From Gemmatimonas phototrophica (GTDB taxonomy: Bacteria > Gemmatimonadota > Gemmatimonadetes > Gemmatimonadales > Gemmatimonadaceae), in assembly GCF_000695095.2 (NCBI RefSeq), contig NZ_CP011454.1, positions 930,001-994,000 on the forward strand: DNA of 64,000 bases, in the 5' to 3' direction. The notes below the pieces were generated by a model that saw only the letters and a program-made list of their open reading frames with translations, searched no databases and was not told the origin of the DNA. The stretch's first letter is position 1. Each line of letters opens with the position of its first letter. Of this stretch, positions 52,854 to 61,515 are shown one piece after another. The translations under genes and the position numbers were made by a program.

Positions 52854-52859
52854 TACCTT
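52854..52859 (+). promoter_or_regulatory. -10 box (TACCTT) of the penicillin-binding protein gene
   Basis: TACCTT ends 10 nt before the ATG at 52870, giving a leader of only a few bases. Confidence 0.35.
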
Positions 52860-52869
52860 CCACCCTGCT

Positions 52870-55023
52870 ATGGCTCTCTTTTCTGTGCTTTCGCGACGCC
52901 CCTGGCTGGGGTGGCTCCTGGTGCTCGGCGTTTTTGGCGGGGCCATTGGCGCGGGCGTGCTCGCCGGCGCCTGGGCCGTCATTTGCCGGGATGGGCGCTG
53001 TCCCTCCATTGCCTCCCTCGAGCAGTACGTCCCACGGCAAACGTCCAAGGTCTACGCCGCCGACGGTCGGTTCATCACCGAGCTCGGTCTCGAGCGCCGG
53101 ACGCTCATCACGCTCAAGGATATCCCCAAGCACGTCCGCGACGCGGTGATCATCACCGAAGACAAACGCTTCTACAGCCACGACGGGATCGACTACTTCC
53201 GCATCTTTGGCGCCCTCGCGCGCAATGTGCGCGCCGGCAGCTACGTGCAGGGGTTCTCCACCATCACCATGCAGCTGGCCCGTAACGTGTTTTCCGACCG
53301 CATCTCGCGTGAGAAAACACTGTTGCGCAAGATCAAGGAAGCCCGCGTCTCCCGGGCGATTGAGCGTCGATACAGCAAGGACAAGATTCTTGAGCTGTAT
53401 CTCAATCAGGTGTATCTGGGGAACGGCGCCTACGGCGTGGAGACTGCGTCGCAGCGCTATTTCGGCAAGAGTGTGCGCGAGGTCACCGTGGCCGAAGCCG
53501 CCGTCCTGGCCGGGCTGCTGAAGGGGCCGGAACGGTACAACCCTCGCCGGTTTGCCGACCGGGCCATTTTGCGTCGCAACACGGTGCTGGAGCTCATGCG
53601 CCGCGGCGGAGCCATTTCCAACGCCGACGCCTCACTGGCCAAGGCCTATCCGCTGCAGCTGGCCGAACGCACCGAGTCGGGCGACGTGGCCCCGTATTTC
53701 GTGGAATGGGTACGTCAGGAGCTGGAGCAGCACTTTGGCAAGCGGTTGTACGCCGAAGGGTTGAAGGTGTACACCACCCTCGACGTGGACATGCAGACCG
53801 CGGCCGAACGGGCACTCGAGAATCAGCTGCAGGCCATTGAAGCCGGACGCCATGGCAAATACACGCACCTGACCTACGAAGCGTACCTGGCCCGAAGCGC
53901 CGAGGGCGGAGAGACCGGCGCGGCCAACTCGCCATATCTGCAAGGCTCGTTTGTCGCCATTGATCCGCGTTCCGGTGCGGTGCGCGCCATGGTGGGTGGT
54001 CGTGATTTTGGTGACAGCAAGTTCAACCGGGCCACACAGGCACTGCGTCAGCCAGGGTCGACGTTCAAGCCCATCGTGTACGCGGCCGCCGTGCACGAAG
54101 GCTTCGGCCCGGGGCAGGTGGTAGACGATTCGCCCATTGCGCTTGATCAGGTGAGCGGCGAAACGTGGACGCCCCAGAACTACGACCTGAAGTTCATGGG
54201 CAACATGCCCATGCGAAAGGCGCTGTATCAGTCACGCAATCTGGCCGCCATTCGCACCGGACTCGCGGTGGGCAGCGATGCGGTCATCACCATGGCACGT
54301 CGCTTTGGCATTACCACGCCCATCCCGCCGTATCCGTCGGTCTTCATTGGCTCCGCCGACACGTACCCCCTGCAAATGATCGGGGCGTACAGCGTTTTTG
54401 CCAATCTTGGCCTGCGCACCACGCCGCACAGCATCAGCAAGGTGGAGAACGCCGACGGCAAGGTGGTGTGGAAGCCGGAGCTGTCGCGCGAAGCGGTCCT
54501 GTCGCCCGAAGAAGCATGGCTCATGGTGAACATGATGAAGGATGTCGTGATTCGTGGCACGGGTGCGCGCATCTGGAGCTCCGGGTTCCGGGTCCCGGCC
54601 GGCGGCAAGACCGGCACCACCAACGATGGTGCCGACGTGTGGTTCATTGGCTATACGGCCGATCTCGTGGCTGGACTCTGGATGGGGTTCGACAAGCCGC
54701 AGAAAATCAAAAGCAATGCCCAGGGTGGTGAATTGGCGACCCCGGCGTGGTCGGCGTTCATGACCGAGGTCTACCGCCGCAAGCCGCAGCCGCCTGATTG
54801 GCCACGTCCCGATGGCGTCATCGTGCGCGAAATCGATGCCGCCACTGGGCGCCTGGCCAACGCCAGCTGCACCGCCGAACTGGCGACGGAGTTCTTTGTG
54901 CAGGGCTACGAACCCACCAAGACGTGCACCGACCCATCAGAACCGTCGCCGTTTACGCTGGACAGTGCGCGGGCCTCGGTGCGGCGTGATACCGCCAATC
55001 CGTTCCGACTGCCGCCGGACTGA
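52870..55023 (+). CDS. Class A penicillin-binding protein (PBP1A-like)
   Basis: The 717-residue bifunctional enzyme has an N-terminal anchor (about 10-35), a GT51 glycosyltransferase domain (about 55-235) with IITEDKRFYSHDGID, GFSTITMQLARN and LELYLNQVYLGNGAYGVE, and a transpeptidase domain. The latter has the nucleophile Ser397 in PGSTFKP, an SRN triad element, and Lys580 in GGKTGTTND. It polymerises and cross-links peptidoglycan in the periplasm. Length is normal and all motifs are intact. The amidohydrolase follows after 6 nt. Confidence 0.95.
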   Translation: MALFSVLSRRPWLGWLLVLGVFGGAIGAGVLAGAWAVICRDGRCPSIASLEQYVPRQTSKVYAADGRFITELGLERRTLITLKDIPKHVRDAVIITEDKRFYSHDGIDYFRIFGALARNVRAGSYVQGFSTITMQLARNVFSDRISREKTLLRKIKEARVSRAIERRYSKDKILELYLNQVYLGNGAYGVETASQRYFGKSVREVTVAEAAVLAGLLKGPERYNPRRFADRAILRRNTVLELMRRGGAISNADASLAKAYPLQLAERTESGDVAPYFVEWVRQELEQHFGKRLYAEGLKVYTTLDVDMQTAAERALENQLQAIEAGRHGKYTHLTYEAYLARSAEGGETGAANSPYLQGSFVAIDPRSGAVRAMVGGRDFGDSKFNRATQALRQPGSTFKPIVYAAAVHEGFGPGQVVDDSPIALDQVSGETWTPQNYDLKFMGNMPMRKALYQSRNLAAIRTGLAVGSDAVITMARRFGITTPIPPYPSVFIGSADTYPLQMIGAYSVFANLGLRTTPHSISKVENADGKVVWKPELSREAVLSPEEAWLMVNMMKDVVIRGTGARIWSSGFRVPAGGKTGTTNDGADVWFIGYTADLVAGLWMGFDKPQKIKSNAQGGELATPAWSAFMTEVYRRKPQPPDWPRPDGVIVREIDAATGRLANASCTAELATEFFVQGYEPTKTCTDPSEPSPFTLDSARASVRRDTANPFRLPPD

Positions 55024-55029
55024 CGGCCG

Positions 55030-56403
55030 GTGAGCCCCGCGCACACGCTCTACACCGCCGACTGGGTGTTGCCCATGGTCACGCCCCCTCTTCCACAGGG
55101 GGCGGTGCTGGTGCGCGACGGACAGATTGCGTGGGTGGGACCGGCGGCCCATGCCACCGCACACATGCCCGCCGACACGCCCGTGCACGCGCTGGGCACC
55201 GTGGCGCTCATGCCCGGGCTGGTCAATGCGCACTCGCATCTGGAACTCACCGGACTGCGAGGCTTTCTCGAAGGGCTCGACTTCCGCGAGTGGTTGCGCA
55301 CGCTCACCATTGTGCGGCGTGATCTGCTCTCTGAAGACGATCTGCTGGATGCCTCGCGCCTCGGCATCGCGGAAGCGCTGCGGCACGGCATCACCACGCT
55401 GGCCGACTGTACCGACTCGGCGTTGCCACTGGCCGCCATGCGAGAGCTGGGCGTGCGTGGCATTGGCTACGTGGAAGTCTTTGGCCCGGATCCGCTGCAA
55501 TGCGACGAGTCGATGGCGCGCTTGCGGCAACGGGTCGCGGTGTTGCGGGCGGCCGATACGTCGCTCGTGCGCACCGGAGTCTCACCCCACGCACCGTACA
55601 CGGTGTCGGCGACGCTCTTTGCGGCCACGGCCGCGTTTGCCCGCGCCGAAGAGCTGCCCATGGCGGTCCATGTCGGTGAGAGTGCGGCGGAAAGCGCTTT
55701 TGTCGTGGAAGGCACCGGCCCCTTCGCGGTACGACTGCGGGAGCGGGGCATTGCGGTCGCGCCGCAAGCGTTGTCGCCCATTGCCTTGCTCGAGGACACC
55801 GGCGTGCTGGCGGCGCGGCCACTGCTCGTTCACGTCATTCGTGCCGATGACCGTGACTTTGCACGCATCGCTGATCACGGCGCCACGATTGTGCACTGCC
55901 CCATCTCCAACGCCAAGCTTGGGCACGGCATCGCACCGCTCGACCGGATGCTGGCGCACGGGATTGCCACCGGCCTTGGCTCCGATTCGGTGGCGAGCAA
56001 CGACCGCATGCATCTGCTGGACGAAGCGCGACAGGCTACGCTGTTCCATGCGGTCCGATCGGGCAGTCCTGACTCCTTGTCCGCCCACGACGCGCTCGGG
56101 CTTGCTACCCATGGTGGAGCGCGGGCGCTGGGGCTCGGTGACACAATTGGTACGATCGAGCCAGGCAAAGCGGCGGACCTCGCGGCGTTTGCCTTGGACG
56201 GCACCGATATTCAGCCGGTTCATGACCCGGCGGTGGCACTGGTGCACGCGTTGGCCGGGCGCGCGACGGCCCTTCTGGTCATGGTCGCGGGGCGTGTCTT
56301 GGTGCGGGACGGTCAGCTGCAGGCCGCCAGCGCTGACTGGGAAGCGCGACAACGTGTGACGGCGGCGCGGCTGGGGGAGTGGCGGCAGCGCCGTTCGCAG
56401 TGA
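55030..56403 (+). CDS. Amidohydrolase of the TrzN/MtaD deaminase-type family
   Basis: The 457-residue metal-dependent hydrolase starts at a GTG. Its metal and catalytic residues fit the cytosine/S-adenosylhomocysteine/guanine deaminase group: PGLVNAHSHLELTG (two His), AVHVGESAAES, VHCPISNAKLG and GSDSVASND (Asp). A role in aminodeoxyfutalosine or methylthioadenosine deamination is possible; no pathway neighbour confirms it. It is probably cotranscribed with the penicillin-binding protein gene. Confidence 0.87.
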   Translation: MSPAHTLYTADWVLPMVTPPLPQGAVLVRDGQIAWVGPAAHATAHMPADTPVHALGTVALMPGLVNAHSHLELTGLRGFLEGLDFREWLRTLTIVRRDLLSEDDLLDASRLGIAEALRHGITTLADCTDSALPLAAMRELGVRGIGYVEVFGPDPLQCDESMARLRQRVAVLRAADTSLVRTGVSPHAPYTVSATLFAATAAFARAEELPMAVHVGESAAESAFVVEGTGPFAVRLRERGIAVAPQALSPIALLEDTGVLAARPLLVHVIRADDRDFARIADHGATIVHCPISNAKLGHGIAPLDRMLAHGIATGLGSDSVASNDRMHLLDEARQATLFHAVRSGSPDSLSAHDALGLATHGGARALGLGDTIGTIEPGKAADLAAFALDGTDIQPVHDPAVALVHALAGRATALLVMVAGRVLVRDGQLQAASADWEARQRVTAARLGEWRQRRSQ

Positions 56404-56622
56404 TATGCTTCGATATGCACCCGCGCAACGAACTGGCCGTCTTCAGGAGTAGCAGTCGCCGCAGAGCCTGCGGATGGCCCGTTGTTGCCACAAGGGTCGT
56501 GCACCGCTGAGCAGTACCTCTCCCCGCTCCCTGATGGTCGGCCTTTGTGTCGACGCAGTGGCGGGGATTTGTTTTGCCAGCAGCGCACGGTTGGCCGTCT
56601 ACGACTCAGCGGAGGGTAGGGC
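56404..56622. other. Intergenic gap before the HNH gene
   Basis: This 219-bp gap holds a short hairpin CCGCAG/CTGCGG near 56458-56475 and a ribosome-site-like GGAGGG about 6 nt before the HNH start. I see no gene, tRNA or heptamer repeat in it. Confidence 0.4.
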
Positions 56623-57201
56623 GTGATTGCCGGATGTCTCGCACTGAACGCGTCGTACGAACCACTCACCATGGTGCCGCTTCGGCGTGCGCTGCGACTT
56701 GTGATCGACGGCAAGGCCGAGATCGTGGAAGCCGACAGCCACGCCGTGGTGCGCTCCGAGCGCCAGGCGTTTCCACGGCCGGCAGTGATTCGCCTGACCC
56801 GCTACGTCCACGTGCCGCGGCGTTTCCGCCGGCAGGTGACCAATACCTTCCTGTTTGCGCGCGACGACTATCAGTGCCAGTACTGCGGTCGGAAAGCCAA
56901 CGAGCTCAAGCCGCGGGAGTCGCTCACGCGTGACCACCTCATTCCCATGTCGCGCGGCGGCACGAATGAATGGTCCAACGTGGTCACGGCCTGCAGCAGC
57001 TGCAACACCAAGAAGGCCAACCGAATGCCGAACGAAATCGGCATGCAGCCGCTGCACACGCCGGTGGAGCCGCACTTCGTGCATCTCTCCTGGGCCGTGC
57101 GACGTCTGACGCCCATTCAGGCCCAGTACATCCGGACCTTCTACGGCGAGGATACGCTGCGCGAACTCGAGAAGATCGAGGGGGCTTCGCTGGCGGTGTA
57201 G
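56623..57201 (+). CDS. HNH endonuclease family protein
   Basis: The 192-residue protein has an HNH domain (about 75-145) with two zinc-knuckle pairs, CQYCGRK and CSSCNTKKAN, and the catalytic core TRDHLIPMSRGGTNEWSN (D-H and N). The N-terminal part (NASYEPLTMVPLRRALRL) is the conserved region seen in free-standing, housekeeping-type HNH proteins of many bacteria, so it is probably not a mobile homing enzyme. The start is a GTG with a good GGAGGG 6 nt upstream, in contrast to the leaderless genes. Confidence 0.9.
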   Translation: MIAGCLALNASYEPLTMVPLRRALRLVIDGKAEIVEADSHAVVRSERQAFPRPAVIRLTRYVHVPRRFRRQVTNTFLFARDDYQCQYCGRKANELKPRESLTRDHLIPMSRGGTNEWSNVVTACSSCNTKKANRMPNEIGMQPLHTPVEPHFVHLSWAVRRLTPIQAQYIRTFYGEDTLRELEKIEGASLAV

Positions 57202-57210
57202 GAGGATGGG

Positions 57211-57345
57211 AACAACTGACGACTGAAAACTCAAACTGAGAACTGACAACTCGTACTGTGAACTGAAGACTTCCTACGGTCCGCGGGAGTTTTCAGTAGT
57301 CAGTCTGAGTTTTCAATTCTCAGTTCGGGTTGTCAGTACTCAGTG
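57211..57345. repeat. Palindromic AACTGAN heptamer repeat (family I)
   Basis: ACTGACGACTGAAAACTC and AACTGAGAACTGACAACTCG on the left face GTTTTCAGTAGTCAGTC and GTTTTCAATTCTCAGTTCG on the right. It lies between the convergent HNH and DUF4390 genes. Confidence 0.75.
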
Positions 57346-57347
57346 AA

Positions 57348-57995
57348 CTAAAACGTCATCGTCGGACTTCTCGCCTCCAGCTGTCTCACCTCGCCCCCCA
57401 GAATGCGCGAGGCCAACGTGCGCACGCCACGGGTGAGCGCGGACGCCGGGCTGCGTTTGCCTCGCACGGCGGGAGTGGCTTCGCCGCGCAGCCAGCGCTC
57501 CACTTCATCGAGGTCGGAGACGTCCAGCGTTTGCAGTTCGGCCTGCACGAGGATGTACCCCTTCTGTCCTCGCCTGGGCGTTGGCAGCGTCGGCAGATAG
57601 GCCAGCTCGCTGGCGGCGCGGGCGTCGGCGAATCGCAGGTAACTGCCCAGTGGGGTCACGCGCTCTCCCACCAGGCGCGCCACTTCGTAGCTCTTTTCAA
57701 TGACGTTGTACTGCACAATCACATCCCACTCGGCGCGGCCACGGACATCGTCGAAGTAGCGCCCCACCGTCCACACTTCGGCGCGAATATGCAGGCGCGC
57801 CGGAAACCCGTTCCGCAGCAGTTCGCCAAATGGCTGTTCCTCAAGCACGTTGCGCACCGCCACCAGCGGCGGGTACGACTGCGCGGTGACCCGAATATCA
57901 ATCTCCGGACGCGCTTGCGCCTGCGCCACAACGCTGCCGCCCGCGAGGAGCAGCAGCGTCAGCAACAGGTACCGCACTACGCGGCGCTGTGGCAT
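57348..57995 (-). CDS. Exported protein, DUF4390-like
   Basis: The 215-residue protein has a signal peptide (basic start, Leu-rich core, cut near VVAQAQA). The beta-rich body has EEQPFGELLRNGFPARLHIR, then AEWDVIVQYNVIEKSYEV, and a Leu/Glu-rich helix. The pattern fits DUF4390, which in proteobacteria is often encoded beside NtrY-type kinases; here the NtrX/NtrY-type genes lie upstream on the same strand. It follows the barrel gene by 23 nt. Function unknown. Confidence 0.68.
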   Translation of the reverse strand: MPQRRVVRYLLLTLLLLAGGSVVAQAQARPEIDIRVTAQSYPPLVAVRNVLEEQPFGELLRNGFPARLHIRAEVWTVGRYFDDVRGRAEWDVIVQYNVIEKSYEVARLVGERVTPLGSYLRFADARAASELAYLPTLPTPRRGQKGYILVQAELQTLDVSDLDEVERWLRGEATPAVRGKRSPASALTRGVRTLASRILGGEVRQLEARSPTMTF

Positions 57996-58018
57996 ACGGA
58001 AGAAGGTGGCCGGAGAGA

Positions 58019-59854
58019 TCAGAAGCGTCGTCCGAGTCGCACGTAGACATTGGGCGACACCCCACTCTGCGAGACAGCCTGCGCGATGTACACGCCGAAG
58101 TCGCCAAAGTCGAAGCCGCCACCCAGGTCGGTGCGCCAGGTGCCGATATCCGGCACACGGTTGCGGCCGAAGCGCAGCGGATCGGCCGCCAGATCAGCTG
58201 CCGTACGCACACCCGACGTTCCGTGATTCACGAGCCAGCCGCGTCCACTGTTGGCGAACACCACCCAGGTGCCGTCGGCGCCGCCGCGGCCAAACTGCCA
58301 GCGGCGATCGCCGCCATCGTCATCACCGAACGGCTCAAAGCGGAAGTCCCCCTTCCACTCCACCTGCAGCAGCGCCATGCGCTCACACTGGGCTGGTCGG
58401 CCCAACGCCGCGTAGCCGGCCTCGTCGCCCGTGGCACAGGTGCCCACATCGTTGGTGCCAAGCGACCGACGGAAATCAAAGCCGGGCAGCGCATCAATAC
58501 CGCTCACCGACAGCCGGCGCTGTACCGGTAGCGGATCACCGTTCATCCAACCGCCAAACACCGCGCGCAGATTGAGCTGCGCGTTGGGGCCCAGTCGGTT
58601 GTAGCGACGCAGGTCAAGGAGGGCGCGGCCGTAGGCCAGTCGGGTGTCGGCAACGCTGCTGGCTGTGGCCGCCAATGGGCGAGCCCCCGCGGTAAGGGCA
58701 TTGCCGGGGAGGAAATCGGTGCTGGTTCCTCGCTCGTATTCCCCCCGCAGATACCAGCCGGAGAGCGGGTTCTTCGGATTCGTGCGAGTGTCGAAGGTGC
58801 CGCTCAGCGTGAGCAGGCGCATGACCCCTTCGTCACCCTGCGGGTTGGGACGTAACGCCACCTCATCATTCAGCCGGAACACATCGCGGCTGCGGCGCGC
58901 GTTCCAGCGCTCCTCGCCAACCGAGGCCCGCAGTTCGTGGCCTCGGCCGGCGAAGATCGACACATAGCCCTGTGCGCCGTGCCGCTCCCAGTAATCGCGG
59001 TAGTCGCGGGAGAAGAGAAACGTGGCCAGCCCCACTTCGGCGTCCGTAAGCTGCCAGCGTTCCATGGCGTCCACTTCGTCAAACAGCCGGCCGCCCACGG
59101 CGATGCCCCTCGTGTTCCCCTGACGCACTTCGAAAAGCACCCGGTGACCCAGGTTCTCATCCTTCCAGACGAGTTGGTCGCCGGTGCGGAAGATGCCAAA
59201 GACCTCGGCGCGTACCCGCGTATCACCATGGCGGGTGCGGAACCGGGGCCCGATAAAGATGGGGAGCCCCTCGACGCGATTGTATGTATGGGCGGTGGTA
59301 ACGAAGAGCTGGCTCTGCGTGCTACCCTCATCCTCGTCGCGCACCCACTCCGAGAAACGGGTTAGAAAATCGGTGTCCGCCACCAGCGTGTCACCCGACT
59401 CCTGATAGCGATAGCGCGAACTCCAGACGCGGATTTCCCCCGCCACATTGGGGCGCTCTGGTGATTCAAAGGTGCCCCCCAGTACGGTGAGCCCTTTCCC
59501 CAGGCGGGCGCCGTCGGCCAAAAACGCGTCGCCATTGAGCACCACGACATCGCCGTAGACCACGCCGGACAAGCGGGCATTACCATTGAGAATGGCCAGG
59601 TCGCCCCTTACGGTATCGGTGGCGGCGAGCGTGAAATCGCCGCGCACCCGTCGCGTGGTGGATGCGTTGAACAGGTGCGTCACCTCGAGGGCCACCTCTC
59701 GCGGCACACTGCCCACCCGGCGCTCGCGCTGAGCCAACGCATCCCGTTGCGGGACCGCCAGAGCGGCCAGGACCACTGCAAGCGCCAGCGTGGACGGGCG
59801 CCGGAAACGGCGAGCGGGGCGAACATGACCTGAGGCGGTCATGGAAACAGTCAT
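58019..59854 (-). CDS. Predicted outer-membrane barrel with bactofilin-like N-terminal repeat
   Basis: The start at 59854 follows AGGAG by 6 nt and gives 611 residues. A signal peptide (cut near DALAQRE) is followed by a right-handed-helix-like segment (about 65-125) with repeated GD and NG turns: DTVRGDLAILNGNARLSGVV, VYGDVVVLNGDAFL. This resembles polymer-forming bactofilin repeats. The rest looks like a beta-barrel related to the surface-antigen (D15) group, with PVQRRLSVSGIDALPGFDF near the end and a terminal RRF. No POTRA domain is visible. It lies downstream of the NtrX-type gene. Confidence 0.75.
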   Translation of the reverse strand: MTVSMTASGHVRPARRFRRPSTLALAVVLAALAVPQRDALAQRERRVGSVPREVALEVTHLFNASTTRRVRGDFTLAATDTVRGDLAILNGNARLSGVVYGDVVVLNGDAFLADGARLGKGLTVLGGTFESPERPNVAGEIRVWSSRYRYQESGDTLVADTDFLTRFSEWVRDEDEGSTQSQLFVTTAHTYNRVEGLPIFIGPRFRTRHGDTRVRAEVFGIFRTGDQLVWKDENLGHRVLFEVRQGNTRGIAVGGRLFDEVDAMERWQLTDAEVGLATFLFSRDYRDYWERHGAQGYVSIFAGRGHELRASVGEERWNARRSRDVFRLNDEVALRPNPQGDEGVMRLLTLSGTFDTRTNPKNPLSGWYLRGEYERGTSTDFLPGNALTAGARPLAATASSVADTRLAYGRALLDLRRYNRLGPNAQLNLRAVFGGWMNGDPLPVQRRLSVSGIDALPGFDFRRSLGTNDVGTCATGDEAGYAALGRPAQCERMALLQVEWKGDFRFEPFGDDDGGDRRWQFGRGGADGTWVVFANSGRGWLVNHGTSGVRTAADLAADPLRFGRNRVPDIGTWRTDLGGGFDFGDFGVYIAQAVSQSGVSPNVYVRLGRRF

Positions 59855-60114
59855 CCGGTACTCCTGCTGAGGTTCGCGTCCGGAGAAGGCAGGTCGTGTA
59901 CCAGTGCGACCTGGATCACCCTTCCCGATGGCGGCGCAGGGGATCACGCGGGCTTTCTCCGAGGGAATATCACCCGTTCCGGGCCCCTCGCGCACGGGGA
60001 CGGCGGCAGCTGTCGCCGAACGTCGGTGCGCACAATTGAGGACACCGGTGTGTCGGACCGTTACGGGGAAAGACCGATGGACATCTGCTTGTCTCGAAAG
60101 GTTTGAACGCCCCG
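59855..60114. other. Intergenic gap between the ntrX-type and barrel genes
   Basis: This 260-bp gap has a GATATT that could be a -10 box for the barrel gene on the minus strand. I looked for a sigma54 -24/-12 element (GG and GC ten bases apart in context) and found none. No gene or repeat is evident. Confidence 0.35.
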
Positions 60115-61506
60115 CTATTCGGTGGCCGAGGCCAATCCCAAACGCCGCATACGGCGATACAGGTTGGGGCGATCGGTCTGCAGCCGCCGCGCCGCTTCGG
60201 CCACGTTCCCGTCGCTGTGCGCCAACGCGGCCGCAATGAGTCGGCGCTCGTAGGCGTCGAGCGCGTCGCTCAGTGGCAGCAGGTCGCCCGCATCCGTGAC
60301 GGACACACCGTTGGACGGGGTCCGCTGCCCCGGACCGTGCGCGGCCTCCGGAATGACCTGCACCACGTCGGCGCGCGAGACCTCGCTGCCAGCATGCAGA
60401 ATGGCCAGCCGCTCCACCACATTGGCCAGTTCACGCACATTGCCCGGCCAACGGTACGCACTGAGTGCAGCCAACGCGTCGGGGTGCCATGTGACCTGCG
60501 GACGCCCCGTGCGGGTGCGGTGGCGGGCCGAAAAGTGGCGCACCAGCGCCGGCAGATCCCCCGGCCTGTCGCGCAGCGGCGGCAGTTGCATGGGGATGAC
60601 GTTCAACCGGAAGAAGAGATCTTCCCGGAAAGAACCGTCGGCCACGGCCTTGGCGAGATCCTTGTTGGTGGCCGCCAGAATGCGCACATCCACTTTGATG
60701 GGCTTGCCGCCACCCACCCGCTCAATTTCGCGGGCTTCAATGGCGCGCAGCAACTTGGCTTGCGCCTCCGCCCCCAGGTCGCCCACCTCGTCCAGAAAGA
60801 GCGTCCCGGTGTGTGCCAATTCAAAACGACCTATACGGCGTTCCGTAGCGCCGGTAAAGGCGCCGCGTTCGTGACCGAACATCTCGCTCTCCACCAGATC
60901 ACGCGGAATGGCCGCACAGTTCACGCGCACAAACGGCTTGTCACGTCGCGGGCTGGATTCGTGCAGCGCGGCCGACACCAGTTCCTTGCCGGTCCCCGAC
61001 TCGCCGGTAATGAGTACTCGCGCGTCGGTTGGGCCAATGCGCGCGATCATGGCGCGCACGTCGCGCATGACGGGGGAATCCCCAATCATCTCGCCCGAAA
61101 TACCCAGGTCTTCGCGCAGCGCAGCGGCCGTGCGACGCGCCTGGCGCAGCTCAAACGCCGACGCGAGGGCGAGCAGCACGCCTTCCGGTGTGAGCGGCTT
61201 CTCGAGGAAGGTGAAGGCCCCCAGCTTCGTGGCGCGCACCGCGTCCGTGAGAGCGGCGCGCCCGCTCATCATGACCACCGGTACATCGGGGCGGCGCTCG
61301 CGCAGCTTTTCCAGGAGCCCCAGCCCATCAAGCTCACCCGGCATCATGAGATCGATGAGCGCGATGTCCGGTTCCAGCGCTTCCGCGAGGGCGAGACCCG
61401 TGCTGCCGTCGGCGGCATCGCGCACATCATAGCCCTCGGCGCTGAGCAGCGCCCCGACCATGCGTCGGATGTTCGGTTCGTCGTCAACGATGAGGACGCT
61501 GGGCAT
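60115..61506 (-). CDS. Sigma54-dependent response regulator, NtrX-like
   Basis: The 463-residue regulator has a receiver (about 1-120; acidic pair VDDEPN, phosphoacceptor Asp52 in LIDLMMPG), an AAA+ domain (about 140-370) with Walker A GESGTGKE, the sigma54-contact loop GAFTGA and Walker B-type LFLDEVGDL, and a C-terminal Fis-type helix-turn-helix (HSDGNVAEAARRLQTDRPNLYR). It activates RNA polymerase with sigma54. The kinase partner is the NtrY-like protein at 62690. Two small membrane proteins sit between kinase and regulator. Confidence 0.93.
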   Translation of the reverse strand: MPSVLIVDDEPNIRRMVGALLSAEGYDVRDAADGSTGLALAEALEPDIALIDLMMPGELDGLGLLEKLRERRPDVPVVMMSGRAALTDAVRATKLGAFTFLEKPLTPEGVLLALASAFELRQARRTAAALREDLGISGEMIGDSPVMRDVRAMIARIGPTDARVLITGESGTGKELVSAALHESSPRRDKPFVRVNCAAIPRDLVESEMFGHERGAFTGATERRIGRFELAHTGTLFLDEVGDLGAEAQAKLLRAIEAREIERVGGGKPIKVDVRILAATNKDLAKAVADGSFREDLFFRLNVIPMQLPPLRDRPGDLPALVRHFSARHRTRTGRPQVTWHPDALAALSAYRWPGNVRELANVVERLAILHAGSEVSRADVVQVIPEAAHGPGQRTPSNGVSVTDAGDLLPLSDALDAYERRLIAAALAHSDGNVAEAARRLQTDRPNLYRRMRRLGLASATE

Positions 61507-61515
61507 ACGGCGGCC

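Noticed and set aside
56404-56622. tRNA or small RNA gene
   Set aside because: Only one short hairpin is visible and no cloverleaf or T-arm sequence could be found.
59855-60114. Sigma54 promoter for the barrel gene
   Set aside because: No GG-N10-GC element with a fitting -24/-12 context was found on the minus strand.
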